Positions 20,577-32,484 of a stretch of 64,000 nucleotides of DNA are shown here, piece by piece. How positions within the stretch are numbered: position 1 is the first letter of the stretch; every line of letters starts with the position of its first letter. A model generated the notes under the pieces. That model made no database searches and had not been told where the DNA came from. It was given only the letters and a program-made list of their open reading frames with translations. The stretch lies in NCBI GenBank assembly GCA_037176725.1, contig JAZBRS010000013.1, positions 8,187,001 through 8,251,000 of the forward strand, written 5' to 3'. Made by a program: the position numbers and the translations under genes. The DNA comes from Posidonia oceanica. Lineage: Eukaryota; Streptophyta; Magnoliopsida; Alismatales; Posidoniaceae.

Positions 20577-20599
20577 CACCAAGCGTCATAAGTAGCAAG

Positions 20600-21878
20600 A
20601 GAGATGACTTCGCGGTCCGCGTTCGAGTTCTCTCATGCAGAAAGGACTCGGTTTCGCCCCTTCCCGTCCCAAGTGCCAGCCTGATAGAAAACCTGAATGT
20701 TGTCCCCAGGGGTGTCTCTCAAGCACGGGAGAATAATGTCAGAGAAGCGAGGCAAGGGAGGTATAGCCCGAGGAGTACCCAGCATCGAGAAGCATCGCTG
20801 AGTGTTGTACCTCACAAACTCGGTCGCCTCAATCAACGTCAAGAAGTACTCTGGGTCAGACACTGTCTTGAAAGACGAGGGGGGACTAAAGGAGTCCATC
20901 TAGGGCTTGACCTCACAAGCACATAAACGGCGAATATACTCCTCCAGGGGAAGGCTAGCATCAAGAGCAGGCAGAAGAAAATGCTCCTCTAACCAGTGCA
21001 GAATTAGAAAGGCGAGCCGAAGAATGGTCCCCCGAGGCAGGCACTAGATAAGCCCCAAATAGTGAAAGCCAAAACAGACTGACTCAAACATTTCTCCGGA
21101 TTGCGAACGCAGATACTCATGAGCTCGGCATGGTAGGCGCTAACGGTCAGGGCTTCATTTGGGAAGAGTACCAGTCCCCCGATCAGAATGAAGACACATT
21201 CCAAGCAGGAAGCCTCGGAGCGGATGCTGTCGCGCTGTTTCTAGAAAAATTTCCACAAGGAGGAGAGTTTGATATAGCCATCTAGCACCAGGTCCTTCGG
21301 CACAACAACAGAGCCAAAAATGCGCTTTAAGAGAGAAAAAGAGCCTACCACCCCGATTGGCAAAAGGTAGGCATCACTGCAGTAAATGGACGGGTCAGCT
21401 TGTCGAGTACCTAAAAGGGCGCTCATCTCCTCCAAAAGAATGGTCAATTCCCCTGAAGAGGAAAAGAACGTGTGAGTCAAAGGATTCCACAGCCCGCAAA
21501 GGCCGAAAAGCACCGTCCAGTCAACAGGCTGCCGCAACTGGCGAAGAGCTTGACAAAGACTAGCCTCTTCCAAGCGCTCCCAATACCTCTTCAAAGTCCA
21601 AGAGCGGAATTGTTGAACCCAGTTCAACTGGTAGGCTTTTGAATCGCGGTTGTTATTGGCAGAGAATAGGGGCTACGAAGTAAGAAAAAAATCAGCGAAG
21701 ATAAAGGAATACGAGAATGGGAGTATGGGGTAGTAATGAAAACAGAAAGTACCTTCTCATGTACCAAAAGGTTCGCCAAATGATTAGGTATAGCCTCTAG
21801 CCAAAGTTGCACCATGTCGGAAGGAGAGGAAAAGACGACTACTTGGAAAGCATGGCGCGGGATATCACTCAAATCCAT
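20600..21878 (-). pseudogene. Antisense gene alpha'' of element Y (decayed)
   Basis: Copy of alpha'. Exon 1 is 21878-21753 (42 codons from ATG) and exon 2 starts at 21672, with the same phase-0 GT-AG intron. It keeps CGLWNPLTHTFF, LEEMSALLG and FILIGGLVLFPNEALT. Broken by stops near 21241 and 21002 and by a frameshift between about 21004 and 20899; the C-terminal part (20899-20633) reads in another phase. The last exon reaches near the Y/A junction. Confidence 0.65.
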
Positions 21879-22244
21879 GAGGAGAAGCACAATTCCGAGC
21901 AAGTAAAAAAAAAAACGATAGAGAAAGGAAGATCGATGTTTGAATTGCGAGATCCATGCCAAGATGGGGTCTAATATAGGCCGTGGAGCCTTCATCAGAA
22001 TGGCAACCCAAAGAAAATCGGAGATTTACTGCCAAAACGGTGGTGCCCGAATAGGAAAGACAGTAGCCTGTCTCGCGACGTTATACACAGCCGTCTTGCC
22101 GTCCAACGTTAGCCGCGGTGTTTTACCCGTCCAACGTTGAACGCTAAAAATCCAGCGTCCAACAAATCAAAGTAGAATTGAGAGCAAATCAAAGATCCCC
22201 GGAGCACAACCAGGCCAACAAAGCAAGCAAAGCTAAAGAAGTAT
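21879..22244 (-). promoter_or_regulatory. Promoter region of antisense alpha'', element Y
   Basis: TATATTAG near 21980-21973 and a motif cluster at 22079-22162 (GCCGTCCAACGTTAGCC, CGTCCAACGTTGAACGC), matching A 16505-16785. Confidence 0.5.
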
Positions 22245-23107
22245 CCTTTTCAACCCCCTTGGGCAATCCCCTTGGCATGTCGTGTTATCCTTTCGACCCC
22301 TTTGGGCAATCCCCTTCGCACGTCATGTTTTTATTTTCGACCCCCTTGGGCAATCCCCTTCGCACGTCATGTTTTTATTTTCGACCCCCTTGGGCAATCC
22401 CCTTGCCACGTCATGTTTTTAATTTCGACCCCCTTGGGCAATCCCCTTGGCACGTCATGTTTTTATTCTCGACCCCCTTGGGCAATCCCCTTGGCACGTC
22501 ATGTTTTTATTCTCGACCCCCTTGGGCAATCCCCTTGGCACGTCATGTTTTTATTTTCGACCCCCTTGGGCAATCCCCTTGGCACGTCATGTTCTTATTT
22601 TCGACCCGCTTGGGCAATCCCCTTGGCACGCCATGTTTTTATTTTCGACCCCCTCAGGCAATCCCCTTGGCACGTCATGTTTTTATTCTCGACCCCCTTG
22701 GGCAATCCCCTTGGCACGTCATGTTTTTATTTTCGACCCCCTTCGGCAATCCCCTTGGCACGTCATGTTTTTATTTTCGACCCCCTTGGGCAATCCCCTT
22801 GGCACGTCTTGTTCTTATTTTTGACCCCCTTGGGCAATCCCCTTGGCACGTCATGTTATCCTTTCAACCCCCTTGGGCAATCCCCTTGGCACGTCATGTT
22901 TTTATTTTCGACCCCCTTGGGCAATCCCCTTGGCACGTCATGTTTTTCACCCCCTCGGGCAATCCCCTTGGCACGTCATGTTTTTATTTTCGACCCCCTT
23001 AGGCAATCCCCTTGGCATGCCATGTTCTTGTTTTCGACCCCCTTGGGCAATTCCCTTAGCACGTCATGTTTTGTTTTCGACCCCCTTGGACAATCCCCTC
23101 GGCAAGT
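22245..23107 (+). repeat. 3' UTR minisatellite of element Y, 44 base unit, about 19 copies
   Basis: Units of the type CGACCCCCTTGGGCAATCCC followed by CTTGGCACGTCATG and a T-rich end, 44 bases apart. It occupies the place of the A array at 16876-17700, but the unit has drifted (GGGCAATCCCC in place of GGGTCTTCCCC) and is uniform within Y, which indicates separate homogenisation. Long open frames over it are repeat by-products. Confidence 0.9.
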
Positions 23108-24015
23108 TTGTAAAGAACCCTGGAGCACAACCAGACAAAAAAAGCAAACCCAATCAAAGCAAGGATCCCCGGAGCATGACCGGGATAACAAAGCAAACCA
23201 TCCAAAAACAAGCCCGGAGCACAACCGGATAAACAAAGCAAACCCAATCCAAGCAAGGATCCCCAGAGCATAACTGGGACATCAAAGCAAAGATTCCCGG
23301 AGCATAGCCGGGATACCAAAGTAAAAGATCCCCGGAGCATAGCCGGGATACCAAAGCAAGGATCCCCGGAGCATAACAGGGACACCAAAGCAAAGATCCC
23401 CGGAGCATAGCCGATATACGAAAGCAAAAGATTCCCGAAGCATAACTGGGACACTAAAGCAAAGAACCCCGAAGCATAGCCGGGATACGAAAGCAAAAGA
23501 TCCTCGGAGCATAGCCGGGATACCAAAGCATGGATTCTCGGAGCATAGCCGGAATACCAAAGCAAAAGATTCCCGGAGCATAGCCGGGATACCAAAGCAA
23601 AGATCCCCGGAGCATAACTAGGATACCAAAGCAAAAGATCCCCGGAGCATAGCTGGGATACCAAAGCAAAAGATCTCTGGAGCATAGCCGGGATACCAAA
23701 GCAAAAGATCCCTGGAGCATAGTCGGGATACCAAAGCAAAAAATCTCCGGAGCATAGCCGGGATACCAAAGCAAAAGATCCCCGGAGCATAATCGGGATA
23801 CCAATCAACAAAAGATCCCCGGAGCATAACCGGGATACCAAAGCAAACCCCGGAGCATAACTTGATAAACAAAGCAAATCCCGGAGCACAACCAGATAAA
23901 CAAAGCAAGCCCCGGAGCACAATCGGATAAACAAAGCAAACCCCAGAGCACAACCGGACAAACAAAGCAAACCAATCAACAGCAGGTACCCCGGAGCACA
24001 ACTGGATTAACAAAG
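23108..24015 (+). repeat. 3' UTR minisatellite of element Y, about 35 base unit, about 26 copies
   Basis: Units of GATCCCCGGAGCATAGCCGG then GATACCAAAGCAAAA. Same family as A 17701-18180 but roughly twice as many copies. Each unit can form a CCCGG/CCGGG hairpin. Confidence 0.9.
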
Positions 24016-25008
24016 TAAAGCCAACGGTATTAGTGAACCCATGCTCACTAACTCCCGGGTCAGAAGATGATGGTCCCCGTCGAGAATGTAGGCAACATTC
24101 AATGAAATGACACTTGATTCTGACAAATGAAGCCAACGGTATTGATGGACTCATTGTTCATTAATTTCGAGTCACGAGACGATGGTCTCTATCGAGAATG
24201 TAGGCAACATTCAATGAAAGGACACGTAATTGTGACAAATAGAGCCAACATGGCCGGCAGAGAAGAGATTATTTCCCCTTTTGCCTGGGAGCATCATAGA
24301 CCTCTCGCTCACCAACCCGCGTATCATGAGACGATGGTCCCCTTAGAGAGTGTAGGCTATGCTCGAGGAAAGGGCACCTGATCATGACAAATTGCATTCA
24401 CGCATGTGTCAGTCCGCCTTGGGTGGTGAGAAAAATTCCTGAGCCAACCTGGTATACAAATTAAAGCCGACGATGATGGAGGAACCTCATTACCTAAGGT
24501 CATGCACTACATATCATGACCCCCTCTTTCGCATTCCTGTCAGCACGCATCCATGCATAGTGCATTGTATTGTATTTGCATTGTATTGCATTCGCATTAA
24601 GTGGTCGTTGAAAACATTAGCTATCCATCTTTTAGTTTGACCCCCACGGGCAATCCTCGTGGCATGTCGTTAGTTTGACCCCCGCGGGCAATCCCCATGT
24701 CATGTCATTAGTTTGATCCCCGCGGGCAATCCCCATGGCATGTCGTTTAGTTTGACCCCCACAGGTAATCCCTGTGGCATGTCGTTAGTTTGACTCCCGT
24801 GGGCAATCCCCGTGGCATGTCTTTAGTTTGTTCCCCATGGGCAATCCCCTTGGCCGTGTTTCTTTAGCCGACCCTCTTTGTGTTTCGTTTAAGTCTGGTG
24901 GTAGCAGGCATTGGTTTTCATTTATGATCTCTAGGTAGCACCACATGGGGGTATCATCTTGCCTTGTAGATAGCTTCGTGCCGAAGCCATCTTCAAGGAG
25001 GGGCAATC
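24016..25008 (+). other. 3' UTR spacer, 41 base minisatellite and polypurine tract of element Y
   Basis: 24016-24620 matches A 18181-18780. 24625-24860 holds about six 41-base units (TTAGTTTGACCCCCGCGGGC type). 24861-24990 is a conserved spacer. The polypurine tract AAGGAGGGGCAATC at 24995-25008 touches the LTR. Confidence 0.75.
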
Positions 25009-26419
25009 TGTAGATACCCCATTTTGACACTCACTTCATGTTAGTATAGTCTCTTGCATTAGGTCGCTCTTAGAAGCCTTCTGCCCAATCCAGAATGTCT
25101 CACTCGAGCCAAATGTTTTCTCTCAAGTACAAAATGTTATCCTTATCTAAGCCCCAAGTGTCGGCAACTTAAGTGTTCTTCATGTCCTGACCAAATTTGG
25201 AATTTGAACTGACTGAGGGTGTTGTACGCTGGCTCCTTAGCATACAACGTTGGCTACTGGTTTTCCAGCGGCTAACATTGGCCGCTGGTTTTCCAGCGTC
25301 TAACGTGGCAACCCAGTCAGCCCAAAGCTTTCCTTATTTGCCCAAATCCAAAAATCATTTTTTTGCCTTCTTTGGAACCTATTGACCGGTCAAAGCTATC
25401 AAAGCTGAGTTTAAACACACTTAATGACTCCTTAATTGGGGAATCTTCTCTTATTCTGGCAGTTATGTCTCGGAGGTCGTTATACGCTGGGAGTCTCGCT
25501 TATAACGTTATACGTTAGTTTTTCAGCGTATAACACTTCTAAAACAGGAAACTCTACTGACTTGGCATTTGTGTCCTTTTTTGCTCCTCCCCTACTTCTA
25601 TAAAAGCAGGGGTACCCCTACTGGAAGAAAAGAGAATGGATCTGGGAGAGATTTAGGCTGGATTTTTGGAACTCACATGTTTTCTTGAGATTGAAAGATT
25701 TCTAGAAAAAAATGAAGTCCTTGAGAATTGAAAGAGTGAAAGAGAGATTTTGAAAGGCAGAAAGTCTTTGAAAAAGCTTGAGTGTCCCTTTGTCGTTGTT
25801 GGCATCATGTCAACGTATTTTGCACTCTGTGCATAGATAAAGGGGACTCTATTTTATTGTTTTCTTTTCTTTTCTCATATCACATGTTTAATTCCAAAGC
25901 ATAATCAAGCTTTTTTTTGAGTTCATATATTGTTGTAGCTAAGCATACATCTTTATTAGTTGCAACCGAGGGGATCAAACCCCTCAGGTACGTATTTCAT
26001 TATGTTTCTCCATCTTCTTTTCTATTTATTCTGGATGAGTTACTACACATATTGATCCATCTTTGCACTGTTTTTGTTTGTTTTGCTAACATTTGTCATA
26101 TGAGGAAGAAGAAAGAAGAAGAAGCTCACCAAGCACGAGCACCCTTGGGCAACGCTGGCGTTGTCCCAAGGTAGCTGAACCAGCAACCATATCACATCTC
26201 CCCAAGGCGTCTCGAGGGTCAGTGAAAGCAAACCGAGAGTGGCAATCACACCGGCTTCAACACATGTGGAGTGAAGAAGTCGGATACAACAAAAAGGGGA
26301 TCCCAAGAAGGAGCAAGCAGCAACAAAAGCAAGGGAGAGACGGAGAAGCCACACACACCCCACTTCTCCTCCCCGAAGATCCCTTCCTCCTCCCACTCCT
26401 CTCCAAAACCCCATATCCA
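25009..26419 (+). mobile_element. 3' LTR of element Y (about 1.41 kb)
   Basis: Starts TGTAGATACCCCATTTTG and ends CCCCATATCCA. TATA-like TATAAAAG at 25599-25606. Motif clusters at 25222-25312 and 25477-25540. It is collinear with the A LTR, with many substitutions. The base after the LTR begins the inverted 3' region of element B, so Y appears to have inserted into B. Confidence 0.83.
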
Positions 26420-27961
26420 CAGGGCCCTTTGTCCAAATTCTGCAGTTTAAGTCACAGTTAAAACGTAAGACGCTCAAACTAGCACTTATAACGTAAGACG
26501 CGTGATATCATGCGTCCAATATCCCTCTGTTGGTTGTTATACGCTTCAGATAGTGCGTCCAACGTTGGACGCCGATATTTGCTCGTTTAATGCCCCTGAG
26601 CTGTTCTCCTACACAACCTCAGCAAATTTGTTAATCCATCTAGGAGTATTATTGCGCCTAGTCCAAAGTGACCTCTAGAAACTCAGAAACATCCTTAACA
26701 CTATGAAATCAAAATGGTTACAGAACACTTGGTAACAGTCTATGTACAATGCATACTTTAAGCAAGCCTAATGCTATGAAAGAAAAAGATCTTAATGCAA
26801 TGAAAAGTTAAGGGAAACTTAGGTTTTGATTAACAAGTATTGGCCTCAGCTTTGTTGTCTAAAGATGATATGCCAGACGAGGGACTGTCTCTTCTCGAGA
26901 TCCCAGTCTTAACTCGTAGGCGAATACCAAGTGACCGTCCTGAATAGGAGGGGTCAAGTATGACGCAGAGTCGTAAACTGTCTTAAATTTTTGCATCACT
27001 AGCCTTACCTGTTATCTGTTTCATGAGGTGATGTTGGTTGGGTAGATTTTACCCTACTCACTATTTTTGGATTTTATCATTTTTTTGGATTTTTGGTTTT
27101 ATTATCTTTTTGGATTTTTGATTTTATCATCTTTTTGGATTTTATCTTTTTTTGGATTTTTGGTTTCATCATTTTTTTGGATTTTTGATTTTTGGTTTTA
27201 GGGGAGACGAAGAATCCTCCGGGAAGTTGGGAAACTGGAGACCTCATGGTTGGAAAACCTTGACAGTTTGATCCCTTTTGCATCTCAGAGTCAGAAGATA
27301 CCTCGGGCTTGCTTTGGCACCTAACTGCCCCTAGACCTAGGCTTCTGCCCCTTGCCTCTAATGTGTACGGTGCAGGATGTGGGTGGAAGGAAAGTCCATG
27401 TCCTACCCTAAGATGTTGGCTGAAGATTTGAAGCCTAAACCCCTCCTAGTTCAAGGTTGATTCCTACTACGCTTAGTATTCCCCAGCTTTTCAGTTTTGA
27501 CTCTTGGGCAGCTTCTTTGCTGCCTTCTTTTCCATTCTCTTTCTTTTCTTGCACATGGACAGCTTCTTTGCTGCCTTCTTTTCTTCCCCTTTTTTTTTCT
27601 CTGGGTATTTTGGCAAGTAGTCTCACCCCATTTGAGTGCTCGGCCAATGGATACTTGTTCTTTGATAGACCAAGACACTCTTCTATTTGGTGCACTCCCC
27701 TCTTTTCTGCACTTCTAAGTTTTGGCCTTAGACACTTACCCGATTTGTACTAGGGTAACGTGTCTGACTCAAGGGATGTGTGTGGACTTGTTGTTCATGA
27801 ACTAGGAGGGGGCTCCTTATGGTTTCGCCTCTATCTCAGTGTTGGACCATTTTCTTTCCTTCTCCTAAGAAATGTTTGTGGGGTGAGGCTGAGGCATGAT
27901 TCCTAAGCTTCAACAGTAGTAGGCCTTTAAGCATGGGTAGTCTAATGGCTCAGTGTGCATA
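26420..27961 (-). other. Conserved noncoding region after pol, element B
   Basis: Mirror of A 7749-9250: hairpins at 27506-27524 (perfect GGCAGC/GCTGCC stem) and 27557-27575, the TTTTTTGGATTTT array at 27060-27200, the inverted repeat GGGTAGATTTTACCC near 27040, the conserved block at 26840-26990, and the motif cluster at 26450-26590 with the 18-base palindrome at 26555-26572. No reading frame supported. Confidence 0.7.
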
Positions 27962-30900
27962 TCAAGGGTAGTACCTCTTGAGGTGCAGTGCATTCGAGGG
28001 ATACTCAAGCCTAGTGCCATCCTTTCTGGCCAAACAATAGGCATTGCCCAGATATGCCTCAACCACCAAGTATGGTCCTTCCCAATTCGGTCTCAGTTTC
28101 CCATGCTTGCGAGGAAGGATTTCTTTAAGCACCCATTCACCAACATTGAATTTACGTTCAATTACTTTCTTCTTATATGCTCTTGCAAGTCGTTCTTGGT
28201 AAAGGCGTGCATGCTCAACTGCTTGCAACCGCTTCTCATCTAGCAAATCCAACTATAGACTTAATAATTGCCTCTTATCCTTGGTAGTTATCTCATCGTT
28301 GAGTTGTACCCTAGATGAGGGGACCATGACCTCAAATGGGACTACCATCTCCATACCATATGTAAGCGCAAATGGGGTTTGGCCCGTAGGGGTTCTTATG
28401 GAGGTTCGATAGGCCCATAAGGTATCAATTAGCTTATCTGTCCAGTCATGTCCCTTGGCTCCTCCTACAGTTTTCTTGAGGATTCGGATTAACGTTTTAT
28501 TAGTAGCTTCAGCTTGTCCATGACCCTGGGGGTAATATGGCGATGAATGATGCAATTCAATCTTAAACTTCTTATAGAGCTTTTTGAAGTCTTGGGACAC
28601 GAAGATTGCGCCATTGTCTGCTACTAATTTCTTTGGGATCCCAAACCTTAAGAGGATATTTTTCCGCACGAAGTTGCAAAGATTTGAAGCTTTGATTTCG
28701 GTGAACACTTCTACTTCAGTCCATTTAGTGAAGTATTCAATGGCTGTGAGTATGAACCGATTCTACTTTTCAGTGTCGAATGGTCCTACGACATCAAATG
28801 CCCACATAGAGAAGGGCCACACCGTTTGAGTCAGATTCAACTCTGATGCTGGTGCACGTATTCTATATGCATGGATCTGGCACTGCCTGCACCTTCTCAC
28901 CTTGTTTGCGCAATCTGCCTCCATTGTGGGCCAGTAGTACCCTCTGCGCAGTATCATTTTTGCCATGAATTGAGAGCTGATGTGTCCTCCACATATGCCT
29001 TCATGCCTTTCCCCGATGATAACTTCAACCTCCTCATAAGTGACATAGCGCAGCTCTATTCCTCTGAAAGACCTTCTGAAAAGGACCCCGGCTCTCATGA
29101 AGTATCTTGTGGCCATCCTCCGAACTGCCTCTTTGTCTTGTGAAGTTGCATAGTCGGGGAAGATCCTGTCTTGAATGTAGTTCTGGATGTCAAAAAACCA
29201 TGGGTTCCCATCATCCTCTATGTTGTAGCAAACTTCAAACATGGCCACCTTTGATTCTCCAGCTTTCTGTCTAAACTCCATGGCCCATGGCTCAGTTGAG
29301 TCAATGGCAGGTATCCCGTGTTGTTGTACCATTATTGTTTGCTCCCGGACATCGATGGGAACTCAATTGAGGAAGCCAGCGAAGCAAGAGCATCTACTAG
29401 AAGGTTATGACTCCGGAGGGTGTGGACATACACCACTTGCTGAAACCGCGCCAATAGGAGGCGAGCAATGCCTTTGTACTCTTCTAGCCTTGGGTTGAGG
29501 GTTCTATACTTGTTTAGAATTAGTCTTAGAACCAATTGGGAGTCTCTGATGAGTTTCAACTGCTTTGCCCCTAGCTCCAGTGCTAGGCGTAATCCGAGGA
29601 TCAAGGCCTCGTATTCTGCAACATTGTTGGTATTTGTGGTGAAGTTTAGCTGTACAGCTCGAGGAATGAGGACTCCTTCTGGAGTGAGAAGTGCTACTCC
29701 AATGCTTGCCCTTTGTCTATTGAGTGCTCCATCAAAGTAGAGAGTCCATTGTCGAGTGGGAGACTTGGTAGCCTGTATTTCTAGTATTTCCTCATCGGGG
29801 AAGTCTGTTCGGACCGGTTGATAATCTTCGATTGGTAATTCTGCCAAGTGATCCGCAATGGCTTGCCCCTTGATCGCTTTTTGGGATACATATTGCAGGT
29901 CGAATTCAGTGAGGAGTTGCCACCTTGCTAATCTTCCAGAGAGGGCTGGCTTCTCGAACATATATTTGATTGGGTCCATCTTGGCGATGTAACAAACTTT
30001 ATGGGCTAGGAAGTAGTGTCTCAGCTTTTGAGATGCCCATACCAAGGCCAAGCAGTGCTTTTCTATGGCTATATACTTCCCTTCTTATAACCCAGGAAAG
30101 TTCTACTCAGGTAGTAGATGTCTTTTTCCTTCTTTCCATCCTCATCATGTTGAGCTAGCACTACCCCTATTGATGATGCGGTGACTGCCACATAGAGTAG
30201 CGAAGGCTTCCGTGACATCGATGCTGACAAGACTAGGGGGTTCATGAGGTATGTTTTGAGCTCATCAAACACTTTCTGGCATTTCTTATCCTAGGTAAAT
30301 TCCCTTTCTCCTTTCAATAACTCATAAAACGGCTTACATCGATCTGCGTGTTGTGAGATAAATCTTCTGATGAACTGTAAGCGGCCGATAAGTCCTCCGA
30401 GTTCCTTGATATTTCGGGGTGGAGGCATCTGTGCTATTGCTCTAGCCTACTGTGGGTCCACCTCGATTCCTCTCTTGCTGATGATGAAGCCCAGTAGCTT
30501 CCCGACAGTTACCCCAAGCACGCACTTCTTTGGATTCATTTTTAGCTGATATTGCCTCGCCCTACTCAGTACTCTTCTTAGCACCTCAAAGTGTGCCTCC
30601 CTTATTCTTGATTTGACCAAGATATCGTCAACGTACACTTCCATGCAATCGTGCATCATGTCATGGAAGATGGCCATCATTGCTCTCTGATATGTTGCAC
30701 CGGCGTTCTTGAGGCCGAATGGCATGACTACATAGCAGTATGTCCCCCATGGTGTGATGAATGACGTCTTCTCTTGGTCCTCCTCTACTAGCTTAATCTG
30801 GTTGTAACCGGAGAAGCCATCCAGGAAAGATAGCATCTCAAATCCTATTGTATTGTCCACTAGCAAGTCAATATGTGACAAAGGGAAGTCATCTTTGGGA

Positions 30901-31784
30901 CAGGCAGCGTTGAGGTTGCGATAGTGAATGCAAACCCGAACCTTCTCGTCCTTTTTGGCCACTGGTACTATATTTGAGACCCAACTGGGGTATACCACCA
31001 CCCTGATGAACTTCGCTTTATGGAGCTTGTCAATTTCCTCTTTAACTTTGAGGGCGAGTTCTGGCCTTAGTCGCCTTAACTTCTGCCTGACGGGTTTGGT
31101 TCCAGAGTTTAGCAGAAGCAGGTGTTCCACTAGAGCTGATTGTAGACCAGGCATATCCTCGTACTTGAAGGCCAGCACATCCACAAATTCTTTCAAGATT
31201 TGGACCATTTCCTCCCGTTCTTTTGGGCTCAAGTTTGCACTTATGAGTATTGGTTTTGGCTCTTCAACGGTTCCCAGGTTGACCTCGATGGTCTCTTCTT
31301 CTGTTGCCTTGGTTTGCTCATCATATTTGTCCATGAGGTGCTTAAGGAGGTCTGAGTCAGCCTCTTGATCTTCTTCCTCATCACTACAGCTAACCAGCTC
31401 ATATGCCTCTATTCCTGCACACTTCCCAAACTGGTCAAATTCTTCTACTAGGAAGACCATGTTAGCAGTAGCCAACTCCTGAGGCAATGCCTCCATGTAT
31501 TGACACACGCGCACAGTTTTGGAAGCGGTGGTCGATGTTGACTGCGAGCTGCTAGAACTAACATGGTGATCCTCTCCCTTATTGAAAATAGAAAGTAAAT
31601 TACTCTTATTCCTAGGAAATGAAAACAATGCAGAATTAAACAAAGTTTTATTTACAGCATCTAGGGGGATGCCCCTAGAGTTACCTCCATCAGTAGAGGT
31701 AGGAGCCTTTCTAGGCGGACTCGTCATGGTCGACGTTCCCATCATCTTCGAGAAGCTCATGGTTTGCCCCAGGATTAGAGTCAA
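27962..31784 (-). pseudogene. pol: pol of element B: RT, RH1, second RNase H, integrase
   Basis: RT frame 31784-30447 (445 codons) with YVDD at about 30641-30621. RH1 is broken by frameshifts at about 30446-30273 and 30069-30051. The second RNase H lies at 30051-29332 with YFDGAL, AEYEAL, RDSQLV and LVDALASLAS. Integrase spans 29332-27962 with HEGICGGH/CRQC, FDVVGPF, ADNGAIF, GQAEAT and WEGPYLV; stops at about 28762-28760 (Gln codon in A) and 28255-28253. RH1 lacks the first Asp (VAVTASSIG). RT overlaps the end of gag-pro in the +1 frame as in A. End codon TGA at 27964-27962. Confidence 0.9.
31661..31716 (-). promoter_or_regulatory. gag-pro stop and two hairpins, element B
   Basis: Stop TAG at the end of the linker frame (31713-31711), then the TACCTC/GAGGTA hairpin (31701-31682) and the perfect CTAGGGG/CCCCTAG hairpin (31678-31661). 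Same spacing as A 3986-4036. Confidence 0.6.
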
Positions 31785-32484
31785 CTTTAGGTCTTTGAGG
31801 CTGCAGACCTTCAGAGAGATCAGCCGTGAGGCGGAGAACCCTGTCTACGAGCCGTTGTGACTTGCGTAGAGTTTGCCCTAGCCTTTGCTCCAAAGAGGAA
31901 GATATGTCTGGAGCTGGAAGAGGTGGAGGCTTGGAAGTGGCGGTGCCAGAAGAAGAGGGAGAAGAAGAAAGAGGTGGCCGATCCTGAGGTTTGGGGGCCG
32001 GTGCGCCTAACAGTGGTGGCGGTGATGTTGCAGTCTGACCTACGTGAGGCTCTGCTGGCAACTCTTCTGCAGTCTGACCTTCGTGAGGCTCTGCTGCTAC
32101 AGTCTGGCCTTCGGGAGGCTCTGCTGTCAACTTCCTTGCAGTCTGACCTTCGTGAGGCTCTGCTAGCAATTCAAGTGTTTGGAATAAGCCGGAAATGTTT
32201 ACGTCAGCTGTGTCCTCTGCACTTTGGAGAGTGTGTTTGGTTGATTGCGCCAAAATAATATTTCCCAGGGGGGATGAGTTCGGATCAAAGATCCCTACAT
32301 TGGTAGAATGTCCTTGTAGATTTGACTGTAATGGTCGTCCGTCTGGGAACTGGTCGAAACCGAGTCCTCCCCATCCTTCTCTGTCGCAGGCCTTTACTGG
32401 CTCCTTCATTCGCTTTCCTTTTGGACTTAAGCTGTGGCCTTCCTTGTAACCAATTCTCCTCATGATCTCCCAGCCCACATTCAT
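31711..32484 (-). pseudogene. G-patch and proline-rich linker, element B
   Basis: Starts MNVGWEIMRRIGYKEG. The G-patch second glycine block has decayed (GHSLS for GQGLG) but the end GGLGFDQFP is kept. The linker has four EPHEGQT-type units and a single GAPAPKPQDRPPL unit (A has two), then the acidic tail. It is in the +1 frame relative to the PR2 reading frame at 33407-32481, so an indel lies near 32484. Confidence 0.7.

Larger units (their letters stand above)
20577..26419 (+). mobile_element. Element Y: 3' part of a second Tat element of the A family
   Basis: Begins with sequence equivalent to A 15216 (ACCAAGCGTCATAAG) directly after the A LTR end and continues collinearly through antisense alpha'', the three minisatellites, polypurine tract and LTR. 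Its gag-pol part is not in the window. Either A inserted into Y in the same orientation, or the 3' end of one element was duplicated in tandem. The precise LTR terminus at the join favours insertion. Confidence 0.75.

Noticed and set aside
22178..23273. Long open frames of up to about 330 codons on + (Phe/Pro/Leu-rich)
   Set aside because: They run over the 44-base minisatellite and change frame sense with each variant; the composition mirrors the repeat unit. No start context or homology.
23056..23979. Open frame of about 307 codons on - (Cys/Tyr/Ala/Pro-rich)
   Set aside because: By-product of the 35-base tandem array; the same holds for 17806-18126.
23108..24015. CRISPR-like array of 35-base repeats
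   Set aside because: Units are directly adjacent with no unique spacers, and the context is a plant retrotransposon 3' UTR.
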